A stretch of DNA of 64,000 nucleotides from Sthenelais limicola (GCA_942159475.1 OW804097.1:3451357-3515356), one strand, 5' to 3'; shown: positions 1 through 9,832, counted from the first letter of the stretch. Made by a program: numbers and translations. Notes: generated by a model from the sequence alone, not told the origin.

Positions 1-574
1 CTAAAATTCCTGACCCTCACGGGTCAAATAAAAATGCGCATAGTAATACATGTACGTAAATGCACCATGATGTCCCATGCAATAAATACTATTGAAGACC
101 GCAGTGTGAGGTACCAACGAGAGTAAATTTAAGAGAGTTAGAACTACGTCCCATGCTATACCCGAGCTTGTTTGGTCCTGCTGTTAACCACAGTAAGGAG
201 TCTTGGGGAGAAAATCGGGGAAAGGATCATAGAAGGCCATAAAATGCCCCAAAAACCACAAGTTCTGGCAAATTTCAACTCATTAGCCTATGGGTAATAC
301 ATAATAATAAATTTCAAATTATTCTTAAATATCAGATAGGTTATGATCAAAATGTAAACATTGTTTGATAATATTTCTGAATATAAGGCTATGTATGATA
401 CTTTGAAGCCAGATGGAGAAATAGTATCATGTCGAGAAATAAGAAATGAATATGGTAGGCCTATAAGCTGGTCATTGAATATGGTAGGCCTATAAGGTGG
501 TCATTTTTAGGCAGAATAGAATGATTTCTCTCTCGTGGAGAAAATCAAAATTGTTGCTTCTCAGACCTACCAGA

Positions 575-605
<31 letters not shown>

Positions 606-1294
606 ACACACACCCCGTATTACCTTTTCAGAAACTCGTCGTATTTTTTTGTATTTTTTTGTATTTTTTTTTTATTTTTATACGACAGTACATACAAGTT
701 CATGATCTCGCGGTCAGGCGATTTTATGACCACCTGTCTTATATAATAATTGTTCATTCAGGTGATCATTATGGGTATATGAGTGATATTCATCATTATT
801 TAACAATCAATGTAATACTATACAATGTTTAATACAATAAATTTGATTAGTCAGTCATCGTCAGAGTCCATGATTTTGTCGAGGGGCGGATGAAATTTAG
901 CGTTTTCAGGGATACCGTCATAGCCAACTAGTGGCTCTAGTATATCACTGCATTCGGGCTATAGAGGCTTGATTGATGCACGGCGATAGAAATATATATT
1001 AACAAGAAAATACTTGGAAAAATTGCTGTTAATCCTTGAGTTTCTACAGCCTTCATAATGTTTAAATGAACCATTAATATTTCCACCATTTGACTCTCGA
1101 ACAAAGGGGTGTATTCCATGTACAGTAGTAACATGTTTCTCCAACTCTACACTATATTTACCTTCGCCACAATAATTAGTTATATCATTATACACAAAGA
1201 ACATATATGGAAATATATTAACACCTATATATTCGGTATATCTAATTAAAGAAATGTTAAGTTAAGTAAGTATGCTACAACGTGGTGCAACATA
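1..1294. other. Gene-free AT-rich DNA
   Basis: No convincing coding region is seen on either strand. The short open frames here lack recognisable domains and have no conserved motif. A direct repeat of about 20 bp (GAATATGGTAGGCCTATAAG) occurs near 447 and 478. The only other structure noticed is the C/CA microsatellite at 576-613. Confidence 0.6.
576..613. repeat. poly(C) plus (CA)n microsatellite
   Basis: A run of C residues passes directly into alternating CA. Simple-sequence DNA with no function visible. Confidence 0.9.
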
Positions 1295-1295
1295 C

Positions 1296-1352
1296 TGTCC
1301 CATAATTCCATGCGAATCAAGATTCAAAATGGTGGCTATGAAATTCCCCTAT
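1296..1352 (+). mobile_element. Family C MITE, right-end fragment
   Basis: Matches the right end of the full family C copies at 22671-23009 and 41893-42241: the block with CCCATAATTCCATGCGAATC, then ATGGTGGCTATG and CCCCTATT. Only the last ~55 bp are present. Confidence 0.7.
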
Positions 1353-1594
1353 TCTTATAGGCTATCCTCTACCCTAGCAGTACATTTCTACTACCAACGA
1401 CTGGAATATTTAAAATGTCATGTTGTATTTCTCTGTCTATTATATATAATATTTATGTATTCATTTTTTGCGACTTGTGACTCATTTAACCCATTACAGG
1501 TCATACTTACTGTAACACCAAAATGATAAATTTCCACTGAAAACCCCAAGTTATGTACCTAATGCTCTATTTATGTTATAATTATGTGTTATAT

Positions 1595-1829
1595 GGGTCA
1601 GATTTTCAGAAAATGTACAATTGGCAGCTGTATACATTTAGTAAATTCTGATAAATTAAGCTGCAATTTGGTCAATACTAGGTAAATTCGAGTATATTCG
1701 GCATTGCATTGATTTCAGCAATCTGTTTGGTTAGGTTGAACTGTATTTTGAACTTTATTTTCGTCTAAAATTCGGGTTATTTGAGAAGATTGGCGAAGCT
1801 GAATTGTACATTTTCTGAAAATCTGACCC
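1595..1829 (+). mobile_element. Family B MITE, complete copy
   Basis: Terminal inverted repeats: GGGTCAGATTTTCAGAAAAT at the left and its complement ending CTGAAAATCTGACCC at the right, flanked on both sides by ATAT. Length 235 bp, non-coding. At least eleven further full or partial copies lie in this window, so it is a dispersed non-autonomous DNA element. No transposase of this family is in the window. Confidence 0.88.
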
Positions 1830-1866
1830 ATATATCAAATGAAAGGGAATTGCATTGCCTACAAAG

Positions 1867-2201
1867 GTGATGTGTTTCAGGAATATGAGTCATAAGTCAC
1901 AAAAAATAGATTTTAAGATACCACTATATTTGAAAAGATGAGATCAAGCCGATTCCAAAGATAGTAAACAGTCTAATAATCTTATAAGTATTTCTAGATT
2001 TTAAGTTTGATATTTTCGTTTTTGAAAAAAAAGCTTCCAATATTTCTGGGGGTCAATAAACAGTAAAGTAACTAAATGTAGTCCATATGAGGACCTTTAA
2101 AAGTAAAGGATATATTACATAGATATTGTCCTGGAATTTGATACCTCGATTGATAGAAGTCTAAGTGATAAACTCTCTAAAAATCAGATCATTCCATTTA
2201 T
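1867..2201 (+). mobile_element. Family A MITE, left part (interrupted by the LINE)
   Basis: Starts with the family A terminus GTGATGTGTTTCAGGA and follows the internal sequence of the complete copies (27470, 29859, 30701) until CAGATCATTCCATTTAT. The sequence expected next, ATGTAATCTTGTG, is found only at 9141, after the LINE. The two parts are therefore one MITE split by a retrotransposon insertion. Confidence 0.85.
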
Positions 2202-2992
2202 ATATATATATATAAGAATTTTTATTCAATCAATCTTTATACAGTTACAGAAAATATGAATCGGGCTTTGCGTCTATACGCAGCTGCGCATAGATCTTCC
2301 GGCTAGTCCTTAAAATAATTTGAATTAGCTAATTATCTAGTTACATCACTTGTTTCAAGAATCATTTTATATCATTTTTATACCATGAATATTTGTGAAG
2401 TTTGAACAATATTCTGTTAGTATCTTCACAGATGAAATACAGAGTCAATTTAGAGTACTACTACTTCTGGCGAGCCAGTACAGGTTGCCATCATTATATT
2501 CGTACATCATCATCCTTTCTCATTATCTACTTATTACTTCAATTCTCGCGGTTATTCATTTACTACATTTGTGGTTGACAGAATGTTAATTCGCCTTAAT
2601 GTCAGTACATGTGTCTTTTAGTTTGGTATTATACAGCCATGATACTCAATTGATATGATAATTACGCAAAGTTTGTAAATTTAGACAATTCAAGTGTACT
2701 AATCCGTCAAAATATATTTATCTAGTATCAGATAATATAATGTAAGACTTTTTAAGAAAAGTCACCCCCAACTACATGCATAAAATTCTGTACAATACAA
2801 ATGCATACAATTATATTAAAGGGCAGTTTCCTACAGTATCGATATCTCGATCTTTCAATAGTAAGGCATTACAGGCCTTGAGTTGTTGAGATTCAAGAGG
2901 TATTCGAGAATCATTTGTATTCCAGTATTACAGGTATACTGACTACTTCGTACTTGACATACAATAATTTTGTAACTGTTTACATTCAATCA

Positions 2993-5911
2993 TTAGTCAC
3001 AAGAGGTTTTTAAGTATTGATCATTGGTCAGGTAGAAATCATGTTTTAAATATCTTCGAAATTCTTTCCTGGTTTTGATCAGTTGTACTTTTGCTGGCAA
3101 GTCATTCCAAAGTTTAGGCATTCGAAACAAGTAGGAATTCCTAAAGGTTTCGTTTTTAGGGTGTGGGACTTTCATTTTCTTACCATCCGATAGGCTCCTA
3201 ATATTTAGTTTTCTTGTATCTATATAATCTTCTTTTCTCATCTTCAGAAATGTTCTGTCTAGTAAGTGATTTTCCCTTCTTGCTTTGAGGGAAGGAATTT
3301 TCAACTTATTGTGGATATCTTTTGTGCTAGTTAATTTTGGTAGGCCTAAAGTTATTTTTAGAGCCGAGTTTTGCAAACATTGTAATCTATTGAGATTATT
3401 TTGAGGTGCTGAACTATAGAAAATATCGCCATAGTCAATATGGGGCAGAATTGTAGTCTTATAAATGAGTAATAGGGTTTGTTTGGTACAAATACCATAG
3501 AGTTTTGACATTGATTTAATCTTATTTCTTATTGTATTAGTCTTCTTGACAAGGAATCTCTTAAAGTTTAATCGTCTATCTATATCTATGCCCAAATATT
3601 TGTATGACTCAACAGAGTCTAGTTTGCTTTCACCTATGGAATAACTTGCCTTATTTAGAGAAGTAGGTTTCGTGCATATGGAGACAGTCTTGCACTTGTT
3701 TATGTTGAGAGAGATTTTATTTACTCTGCACCATTCTATTATCGCATCTAAATCAACTTGTAAGTTTTCGACTCCCCGGGACACCACAGGCCTACAACCA
3801 TACAATACCGTGTCGTCGGCAAATAACTGTGCTTTATTATATTTTACTACATCTAATAAATCATTTATGTAAATAATAAAGAGAATCGGTCCTAAACAGG
3901 TACCTTGAGGGACACCACATTTGACCGTTTGTGATGAAGATAAAATTCCATTCACAGAAGTCTTTTGGGTCCTATCCTGTAAATAATTTGTAAACCATTC
4001 ATGAGGGGAACCTTTTATACCATATTTCTTCAATTTTTGTAATAAAATTTTGTGATCAACCGTGTCAAACGCCTTACGGAAGTCCAAAAATACTAAATCT
4101 GTAGCTTTCTTGTTATTTAGCCCCTCATAAACTGTTTCGAGCATCTGATCGTGGGCTTCTATTATCGATCTTCCTGATCGAAAACCGAACTGCCCGTTAT
4201 TTAGTAAATTATTAGATTCAAAATAGCCAGATAGTTGGCCTTGTATGCAACTCTCTAATATTTTTGACGGTAAAGTTATACAGGAGATTGGCCTGTAGTT
4301 CCCCGGATTCGTCCTTTCACCTTCTTTATGTAATGGAGTCACCACCGCATCTTTAAATGCAGCTGGTATTTCATTGTATTCTAGGGATAGGTTAAACAAA
4401 AAAGCGAATTGTTCACTGAGGGCCATCATACAAGGCTTTAAAATCTTTGTAGGAAGTAATTTGATCCCAGAGGCTTTGTAGTTTCCTACTCTGTGAAGAG
4501 CTAGTTCAACTGAAGCCCTGGTTATGGTTCTAAATTTAAAAGTTTGGTCGATATAGGGTATATTGTTTTCTGCTGAAGGGTCTCCTTCACCATTTAATAT
4601 ATTATTGGCTAACTTAGGGCCAATGTCTACAAAATATTTATTTATTTCATCGGCTGCCTCTTTGCCTCTCAGTAATACTCCATCACTATCTTTTATTTTG
4701 ATATCTGTGTCGCCATCTTTTGTCTTTTCGGGTGACATTAATGGTTTTAATATTTCCCATAACTTATGAGGGTCCTTCTTATTTTCTTGGATTTGTGATC
4801 TTACGTATTTATTTTTAGCTCCTCTTACTGTTTTGTTTACCAAAAATCTGGCTCCTCTTGCAGTTTCCCAATCTTCGCTTTTTCCAGTAACCTTAGCCCT
4901 CCTAAAGGCTTTATCCCTTTTCTTACTCAATTCTATGATGCTTTTGTCATACCAAACCGGTAGTTTCTTTACATTTTTAAATGTCTTCACCGGACACATC
5001 CTGTTAACGTAAGTAACAATATTATGATATAATATTTCCCATGCTCTCTCAACATTTCTTTGATTATAAAACGATTGCCAGTCTAGATCTCTCAATATTT
5101 CTTTGAGTATTTTTATATCTAGGCATTTTGTATTTCTGGCTTGGAATGTGCCATACTCATACCTATTCCTCTCTTTCTTAAGTTGGACAAATACTGGCAA
5201 ATGGTCACTAATATTTACTTCAATAGTACCACTATTGCCTATAATATTACAGTTTGTATAAACATGGTCAATTATGGAGGAAGATGATTTACTAATTCTA
5301 GTCTTAGTTTTGATCATCTGATGAAGATTGTGTGTCTGTAACATCGAGTTAAATTTCTCAGCATTTGGGGACGAGCTATCTTGCAAAATAGTTGCGTCAT
5401 AATTAAAGTCACCAAGAATTAAGATTTCTTTCGAGTGATCTAAGTTATTCAGAACTGATTCTAGTTTGTTTGTGGCTTCTTTTAATTGGCTCTGAGGTGG
5501 TCTGTAAACATTCACAATTATCTTAGATTTCATATACTTTTTTGTTATTTCAAATATTTGAAGTTCTATGCTTTTATCTGATACATTCAGATTCACATAT
5601 TCTGTTTCTTTTATGTCGTATGAAGAGTGTATATAAGTCAATAGACCTCCACCTCTTTTCTTTACCTGTCTATCTAGTCTGACTATATTGTAGTTTTTTA
5701 TATTAATTTGGTTATCAGGAGTATTCCTGCAAAGCCAAGTTTCTTGCAACGCTATTATATGTGGTTCGGTATCATGAATGAAACTTTTAAACTGGTCTAT
5801 TTTGGGTAAATAACTCCGTATGTTAAATGACACAATCTTCATCCCCTTAAGTGTTTTGAACTTGCTTACTTCAATGGCACTATCCATCATAGATGTTAAA
5901 AGTATCCCCAT
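2993..5911 (-). CDS. LINE ORF3: AP endonuclease-reverse transcriptase
   Basis: 972-residue retrotransposon replicase that nicks target DNA and reverse-transcribes the element RNA. An exonuclease-endonuclease-phosphatase (APE-type) domain spans roughly residues 24-245: MKIVSFNIRS start, catalytic Glu in QETW (57), GDFNYD (167-172), SDHLPV (235-240). A linker precedes the reverse transcriptase at about 470-750, with the fingers motif GNYRPIS, palm motif A FLDFRKAFD (608-616), GVPQG, and the catalytic FADD box (697-700). The C-terminal ~200 residues end with the LINE-typical PKLWNDLP block. No RNase H or PHD domain was recognised. Motif style fits the CR1/L2 group. Complete and uninterrupted; catalytic residues present. 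Clade placement is my reading and needs a tree. Confidence 0.93.
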   Translation of the reverse strand: MGILLTSMMDSAIEVSKFKTLKGMKIVSFNIRSYLPKIDQFKSFIHDTEPHIIALQETWLCRNTPDNQINIKNYNIVRLDRQVKKRGGGLLTYIHSSYDIKETEYVNLNVSDKSIELQIFEITKKYMKSKIIVNVYRPPQSQLKEATNKLESVLNNLDHSKEILILGDFNYDATILQDSSSPNAEKFNSMLQTHNLHQMIKTKTRISKSSSSIIDHVYTNCNIIGNSGTIEVNISDHLPVFVQLKKERNRYEYGTFQARNTKCLDIKILKEILRDLDWQSFYNQRNVERAWEILYHNIVTYVNRMCPVKTFKNVKKLPVWYDKSIIELSKKRDKAFRRAKVTGKSEDWETARGARFLVNKTVRGAKNKYVRSQIQENKKDPHKLWEILKPLMSPEKTKDGDTDIKIKDSDGVLLRGKEAADEINKYFVDIGPKLANNILNGEGDPSAENNIPYIDQTFKFRTITRASVELALHRVGNYKASGIKLLPTKILKPCMMALSEQFAFLFNLSLEYNEIPAAFKDAVVTPLHKEGERTNPGNYRPISCITLPSKILESCIQGQLSGYFESNNLLNNGQFGFRSGRSIIEAHDQMLETVYEGLNNKKATDLVFLDFRKAFDTVDHKILLQKLKKYGIKGSPHEWFTNYLQDRTQKTSVNGILSSSQTVKCGVPQGTCLGPILFIIYINDLLDVVKYNKAQLFADDTVLYGCRPVVSRGVENLQVDLDAIIEWCRVNKISLNINKCKTVSICTKPTSLNKASYSIGESKLDSVESYKYLGIDIDRRLNFKRFLVKKTNTIRNKIKSMSKLYGICTKQTLLLIYKTTILPHIDYGDIFYSSAPQNNLNRLQCLQNSALKITLGLPKLTSTKDIHNKLKIPSLKARRENHLLDRTFLKMRKEDYIDTRKLNIRSLSDGKKMKVPHPKNETFRNSYLFRMPKLWNDLPAKVQLIKTRKEFRRYLKHDFYLTNDQYLKTSCD

Positions 5912-6218
5912 TAGATTTGGGGCTAGATTTGGTGAGGAAAGTCCTTACATTAGTAAGGACAGTTTTCCACCTGTTTACATGAACATACATTTTACTACCC
6001 AAGGAACAATAACAATAATAACAGTGGTTCCCAAGGAACAAAACCAATTTAGTCTCTCTCATGCTCATTCTCGCCTAGAGTAAGAGTCTCAGCTTATGTG
6101 ATATTATTTCGTCTGAAGGATAAGATTTATCAGAACATATTATTGTAAGGAGGAAATACATACATGCATCATACTTGGAAGGGTCTGATGTACTTGAGTA
6201 GCTCTTTAGTAACTTTCT

Positions 6219-6243
6219 GTCGGGCTCCAGAAAGCGCCGGTCG
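6219..6243. repeat. 25-bp direct repeat, copy 1 (LINE spacer)
   Basis: Identical to 6582-6606. GC-rich in an AT-rich spacer. Contains GCGCCGG, partly self-complementary. Confidence 0.85.
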
Positions 6244-6581
6244 AGGTTACATAATCACAACTCATTTTTCACCATTATATAGGTTTCACTTAAATTTTTG
6301 AGAGACCTTATAACGTTTCTATAATTTTCTAAATTACCTAGAATACTCATTGTATCATATATCATCATCCAATTTCAGAAGTTTTGACAATAAGAGATAA
6401 CCTCAAATCATACCATCTTCCCATTTCAGAAGTTTTAACAATAAGAGATAATCTTCGTTTACATTCAATAATTATCTGAATACTAATATATACTAATAAT
6501 TTGATCAGTGATCAAAGTTCAATGTTCAATGTCTGTGCCAAGATATAGGTTGAGGTGAGAGTAAGAGCAAGCTTAGACACA

Positions 6582-6606
6582 GTCGGGCTCCAGAAAGCGC
6601 CGGTCG
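6582..6606. repeat. 25-bp direct repeat, copy 2 (LINE spacer)
   Basis: Exact copy of 6219-6243 located 339 bp away, just downstream of the ORF2 stop in element orientation. Confidence 0.85.
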
Positions 6607-6649
6607 TGGCAAAACCCCCTCTAAACTTAGCCCCTACCTTTTGTAATAA

Positions 6650-7372
6650 TTAGATTTTATCGTAGGTGGTGAATATTAATTTTGCGATTTTTCCCAAGAG
6701 TTCGGGGGTCATATGGCATCCGTCTGAGGCGAGTCGTGAATACATTGCTGTGTGGGTTGTTGTTTTTGTGGTCCTATGTAGTCTTCTAGATCTATTCATG
6801 TGGACCAGATTTCCGATATAAGGTGATGGTAGTCCTTGGGACTTGTTAAACTTCTTCACCACGCTGTTGAATATAACAACTTGCTTGTCGAGGAATAGTT
6901 GGTCCTCTGCGATGGAAATTAGCTTGCTCTGAGTAAGAATAGCACTCAGGTCTTCAGACTTTGTAGCTAAGTGAGTGTTATAGGCCGTCAAGTCCACCCC
7001 CATCGTTGTTCCATATATTACCATAGGATTGGGTAGATTTGGGGGGGAGAGTTCATTTATCCTTTCTACACCTTTTTGCATGGACTCTTCAATATCTGTT
7101 TCAAAAAGCATGTCATTGCTATATTTTAAGCGTACCTCCTTGGTGCTTGGGTCTTTTTGTGTTATGTTGCAGATCCCAGATAATACGAATATAACTTCTG
7201 GCCTGTCAAGTCTAATAATGCGTCTGGCCCTCTCGATGATTTGGCCTGTATCCGCGCCCCGGGCCACGAACACGTCCGAGTCAAACTCAGGTCTCTCTGA
7301 TCGGAGGTATTGTTTTAGCCCCGACCCTCTCGAGTCCGCAAGAATCAACATTGCACGTCTGGGACGATCCAT
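6650..7372 (-). CDS. LINE ORF2: SGNH/GDSL-type esterase
   Basis: 240-residue protein with the SGNH hydrolase layout. Block I is ILADSRGSG with candidate nucleophile Ser14, block III is VLSGICNIT with the Asn, and block V is DGCHMTP with candidate Asp217 and His220. Such hydrolases act on ester bonds of lipids or acetylated sugars; in CR1-like LINEs an esterase domain is known as part of the protein encoded upstream of the EN-RT. Here it is a free-standing ORF beginning 16 bp after the ORF1 stop, so the two are probably translated from one RNA by reinitiation. ATG is the first in frame and gives a complete domain. Substrate and role in transposition are unknown. Membrane association of the RNP is one published idea for LINE esterases and is only inference here. 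Confidence 0.85.
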   Translation of the reverse strand: MDRPRRAMLILADSRGSGLKQYLRSERPEFDSDVFVARGADTGQIIERARRIIRLDRPEVIFVLSGICNITQKDPSTKEVRLKYSNDMLFETDIEESMQKGVERINELSPPNLPNPMVIYGTTMGVDLTAYNTHLATKSEDLSAILTQSKLISIAEDQLFLDKQVVIFNSVVKKFNKSQGLPSPYIGNLVHMNRSRRLHRTTKTTTHTAMYSRLASDGCHMTPELLGKIAKLIFTTYDKI

Positions 7373-7388
7373 GTTTGAGATATATCAC

Positions 7389-9113
7389 TTACTTTCTGGT
7401 TTTGGAGAATTCAAGCCTTAGTTTGTCCAAGATTTTACCGAACTTGTTTTCACCAGTAAAGCTACTCACTTTCGCGGGGACGCGTCCGCCATTTGCTATT
7501 TTCACACCGCGGAGACGACGTCCGGTCCCCCATTTGGTGCATGTTGTGAGTTCATAAAATTTGGTGATGGAAGGCTCTAATAATCTCTCTCTCAATATTT
7601 TGTGTTGTTTGAATTTTTCCCGTGCTATTTTTGTCAGGGTTTCTTCTTCCACTTTTTTCCACTCCGCCATTCTGTGCGGATCAACTTCCCGTTCTAGCTT
7701 CGCGCCAATACGTTTTGCTTCTAGCGGACTCACAACACTATCAATATGCCTGGCCGAGCTTGGTTTGCCTAGGAATATCGCCTTCTGGTATTGATAGGCA
7801 TGCTCAGATGATGGAAATTTGTGATGATTAAATTCTATTTGCGCATTAAAAAAGTTTGAATAGCAGCTATTGTGTCCGTGGAACCCCACACCCCCGTCAT
7901 CGGTAGGTATTTTACAGACCTCTGCTGGCGTACACCCCTTTGGTAAAAGATGCAGATCTACATGCGTGTACGATCTAGTGCCTAGAACAATATGTCCTAG
8001 CACTAGGTCAGCTTGGTGTTTGTGGAGGCGCAGTAGTCTGTGACAATCTTTGACCATCATGAAATCATAGTCTTTGGTGTTAGGAAAATATTTATTGAAC
8101 CAAAGAGGGCAGCCAGATTTCCGTCTAATGTCCCTTGACTTGTTAAGCACGCTCTTTTTTAGCTCCGGAGAGCTTAGCTCTACATAGATTGACCGAGTCT
8201 TGCCCTTCTTTCTGATGCCAACCCTGTACGCTTGTAGAATATCATCCTTTTTCGTGGTCACTGCCATGTTTAATAGGTTTAAAATAGTGTTCATGGTATT
8301 TTCAGATACTTCATCATTAAAAGACCTTCCTGGCTCGTCCCAGGCTTCAGGGATACATTCTATTAGCAAATGGGTTGTACCGTCTGTCTTTAGAGAGGGG
8401 AGATGTTTATTTTTATCGCTCGCCATGTTGTCAATGTCGGCGCGACAAGATTTTAAGTTGGACATTACTTCATCGTACTTTCCTTTCAGCACACCTAAGC
8501 CAGTGCCAGTAGTAGTTATAGTTTGTCTAATATCTATTATGGATTTGTTTATTTCGTGTTCAAGTTCAGCAATCGTGCTAATTTTGTGGGCAGTGACTAG
8601 GTTCTCGTCAGCGGTTCTAGCAGTGTCAGTGACAGTGACATTGTCTGTGACAGCCGCTATTCCGTCTCCGCTGACATCTATCCTATCCCTCTTCACCGAG
8701 CCCTGATAACCGTTACTGTCAGGATCACTGTCAACTATAGTTTGCGTCACGTTGTCACGATGTTTGTTTTGATTCTCGTCCCTAATCTGTTCCACATCAT
8801 CATCTTGAAAGATATGATTTATCAGATTGTCTTCTAGCCTGATTATTTCTAAGTTGGATTGATTTACTTGGCTCTTTAGCGTATCATATTTATGATTGAC
8901 CCAAGCGTTATTGGTTATGAGCTTACGAGTCATCAGCTCGAAGTGCGCTTCGAGGGCTTTGACTGTGTTTTCCATATTTATGAACCTGGGATTTAGTCTA
9001 AAGAGTTTGTCAAAATCACTCCTATCAAAGACCTGCGAGACTATGTCGTCAAGAGCTAATTTTATCATATCCTCGACACCTTGTAATTCAGATAGACTCC
9101 CCTCTCCCTCCAT
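7389..9113 (-). CDS. LINE ORF1: coiled coil + RRM-like + NADAR domain
   Basis: 574-residue putative RNA-binding protein of the retrotransposon. Residues ~45-110 and ~180-240 are heptad-rich and probably form coiled coils. Residues ~245-395 resemble the RRM-like core of L1-type ORF1 proteins, including AYRVG and a following basic segment. Residues ~406-570 match the NADAR (YbiA-like) family: YSNFF, the signature FPSSEHAYQYQKA, SPLEAKRIG, W..V....L..I...KF.QH..LRE.LL, E-L and KWGTG, then a closing GKILDKLR helix. NADAR proteins bind or hydrolyse ADP-ribose conjugates, and some bacterial members remove ADP-ribose from guanine. The domain is full length with its key motif intact, so it is probably selected for. 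ATG lies ~24 bp from the element 5' end. Function in transposition is unknown. Confidence 0.87.
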   Translation of the reverse strand: MEGEGSLSELQGVEDMIKLALDDIVSQVFDRSDFDKLFRLNPRFINMENTVKALEAHFELMTRKLITNNAWVNHKYDTLKSQVNQSNLEIIRLEDNLINHIFQDDDVEQIRDENQNKHRDNVTQTIVDSDPDSNGYQGSVKRDRIDVSGDGIAAVTDNVTVTDTARTADENLVTAHKISTIAELEHEINKSIIDIRQTITTTGTGLGVLKGKYDEVMSNLKSCRADIDNMASDKNKHLPSLKTDGTTHLLIECIPEAWDEPGRSFNDEVSENTMNTILNLLNMAVTTKKDDILQAYRVGIRKKGKTRSIYVELSSPELKKSVLNKSRDIRRKSGCPLWFNKYFPNTKDYDFMMVKDCHRLLRLHKHQADLVLGHIVLGTRSYTHVDLHLLPKGCTPAEVCKIPTDDGGVGFHGHNSCYSNFFNAQIEFNHHKFPSSEHAYQYQKAIFLGKPSSARHIDSVVSPLEAKRIGAKLEREVDPHRMAEWKKVEEETLTKIAREKFKQHKILRERLLEPSITKFYELTTCTKWGTGRRLRGVKIANGGRVPAKVSSFTGENKFGKILDKLRLEFSKTRK

Positions 9114-9137
9114 AGAATTTTGGCTTGCAGATGTCGG

Positions 9138-9212
9138 TTTATGTAATCTTGTGAAAAAACACTTTGAAAAGTATCAATTTTTCGACTTATGACTCATTTT
9201 GCGGAAACACAT
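9138..9212 (+). mobile_element. Family A MITE, right part (continuation of 1867-2201)
   Basis: Begins TTTATGTAATCTTGTG and ends with the family A terminus (CGACTTATGACTCATTTTGCGG AAACACAT). Joined to 1867-2201 it gives one family A copy of normal length. Confidence 0.85.
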
Positions 9213-9296
9213 GTATATCATAACCAAGTTGAAATAAAGCAATACGGCTCATTATTTGTGGTAAAAGTCTGAGGCCCCCGTCCCTCCTCCCACTTC

Positions 9297-9645
9297 CGTT
9301 TTAGGAAAATGAGTCATAAGTCGCAAAATATGGATTTTGAGATATCACCATATTTGAAAAGATTCTGATTAGCAGATTCTAATGATAGTAAACATTAGGA
9401 CACATTATATGCATTTCTATAGTTTAAGTTTGATATTTCTATTTTTGAAAAGCAAATTTTTGCAATGTTTCTGGATTACCAGTAACGTAACTAAATATAC
9501 TCCATACGGAGGCCTTCAAAACGTAAGGATACATTTAATATAATGGTTTAAATGTGTTACATAGATGTATATTACTATAAGTGCTAAACCCCCTAAAAAG
9601 TCAGAACATTTGAATAAAGATATCCGGTAAGACAAACACTCTGTC
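9297..9645 (+). mobile_element. Family A MITE, partial copy
   Basis: Starts within the left terminus (GGAAAATGAGTCATAAGTCG) and follows family A internal sequence to about AACATTTGAATAAAGATATC. The right terminus is missing. Confidence 0.75.
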
Positions 9646-9667
9646 AATTAGACAGAAAAAATAAAAA

Positions 9668-9832
9668 TAATGGGTACATCAGGGTATCTTTGGCATTGTG
9701 TTGATTAATAATATCTCTTTCCTTGTGTTAAACTGCAGTTTGAACGTCACTTTTCACTTAAATTTGGTTTATTTGAGAGGATTGAGGAAGGTGAATTGTA
9801 TATGGTCTGAAAACTTCACCCCTGAGAGACCG
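9668..9832 (+). mobile_element. Family B MITE, degraded copy
   Basis: Diverged match to family B from the GGCATTG..TTGATT core to the right end (GAATTGTATATGGTCTGAAAA). Left terminus not recognisable. Confidence 0.6.

Larger units (their letters stand above)
5912..6649 (-). other. 738-bp spacer between LINE ORF2 and ORF3
   Basis: No long open frame continues either neighbour across this stretch. It holds two exact 25-bp direct copies of a GC-rich word (6219-6243 and 6582-6606) beginning GTCGGGCTCCAGAAAGCG, and a ~50-bp tandem pair with CAGAAGTTTTGACAATAAGA and CAGAAGTTTTAACAATAAGA near 6377-6452. The spacer is unusually long compared with the 16-bp gap between ORF1 and ORF2. It could carry an internal promoter, an internal ribosome entry or reinitiation signal, or a decayed ORF; none is proven. 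Confidence 0.6.
2202..9137 (-). mobile_element. Full-length three-ORF LINE (CR1/L2-like) with NADAR and SGNH domains
   Basis: Minus-strand non-LTR retrotransposon of about 6.94 kb. Its limits come from the interrupted family A MITE: left half ends ...CCATTTAT at 2201, right half resumes TTTATGTAATC at 9138, giving a short target duplication (TTTAT). The 5' leader is only ~24 bp before the ORF1 ATG at 9113. The 3' end is AT-rich and closes with AATAAAAATTCT followed by (TA)n at about 2201-2214. ORFs in order are ORF1 (9113-7389), ORF2 (7372-6650) and ORF3 (5911-2993), all open with no stop or frameshift. An esterase encoded upstream of the EN-RT is known from CR1-like LINEs; the NADAR domain is not something I know as a standard LINE component. 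The intact frames suggest recent insertion and possible activity. The ~790-bp stretch 2202-2992 is the 3' UTR, with no gene. Confidence 0.87.
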
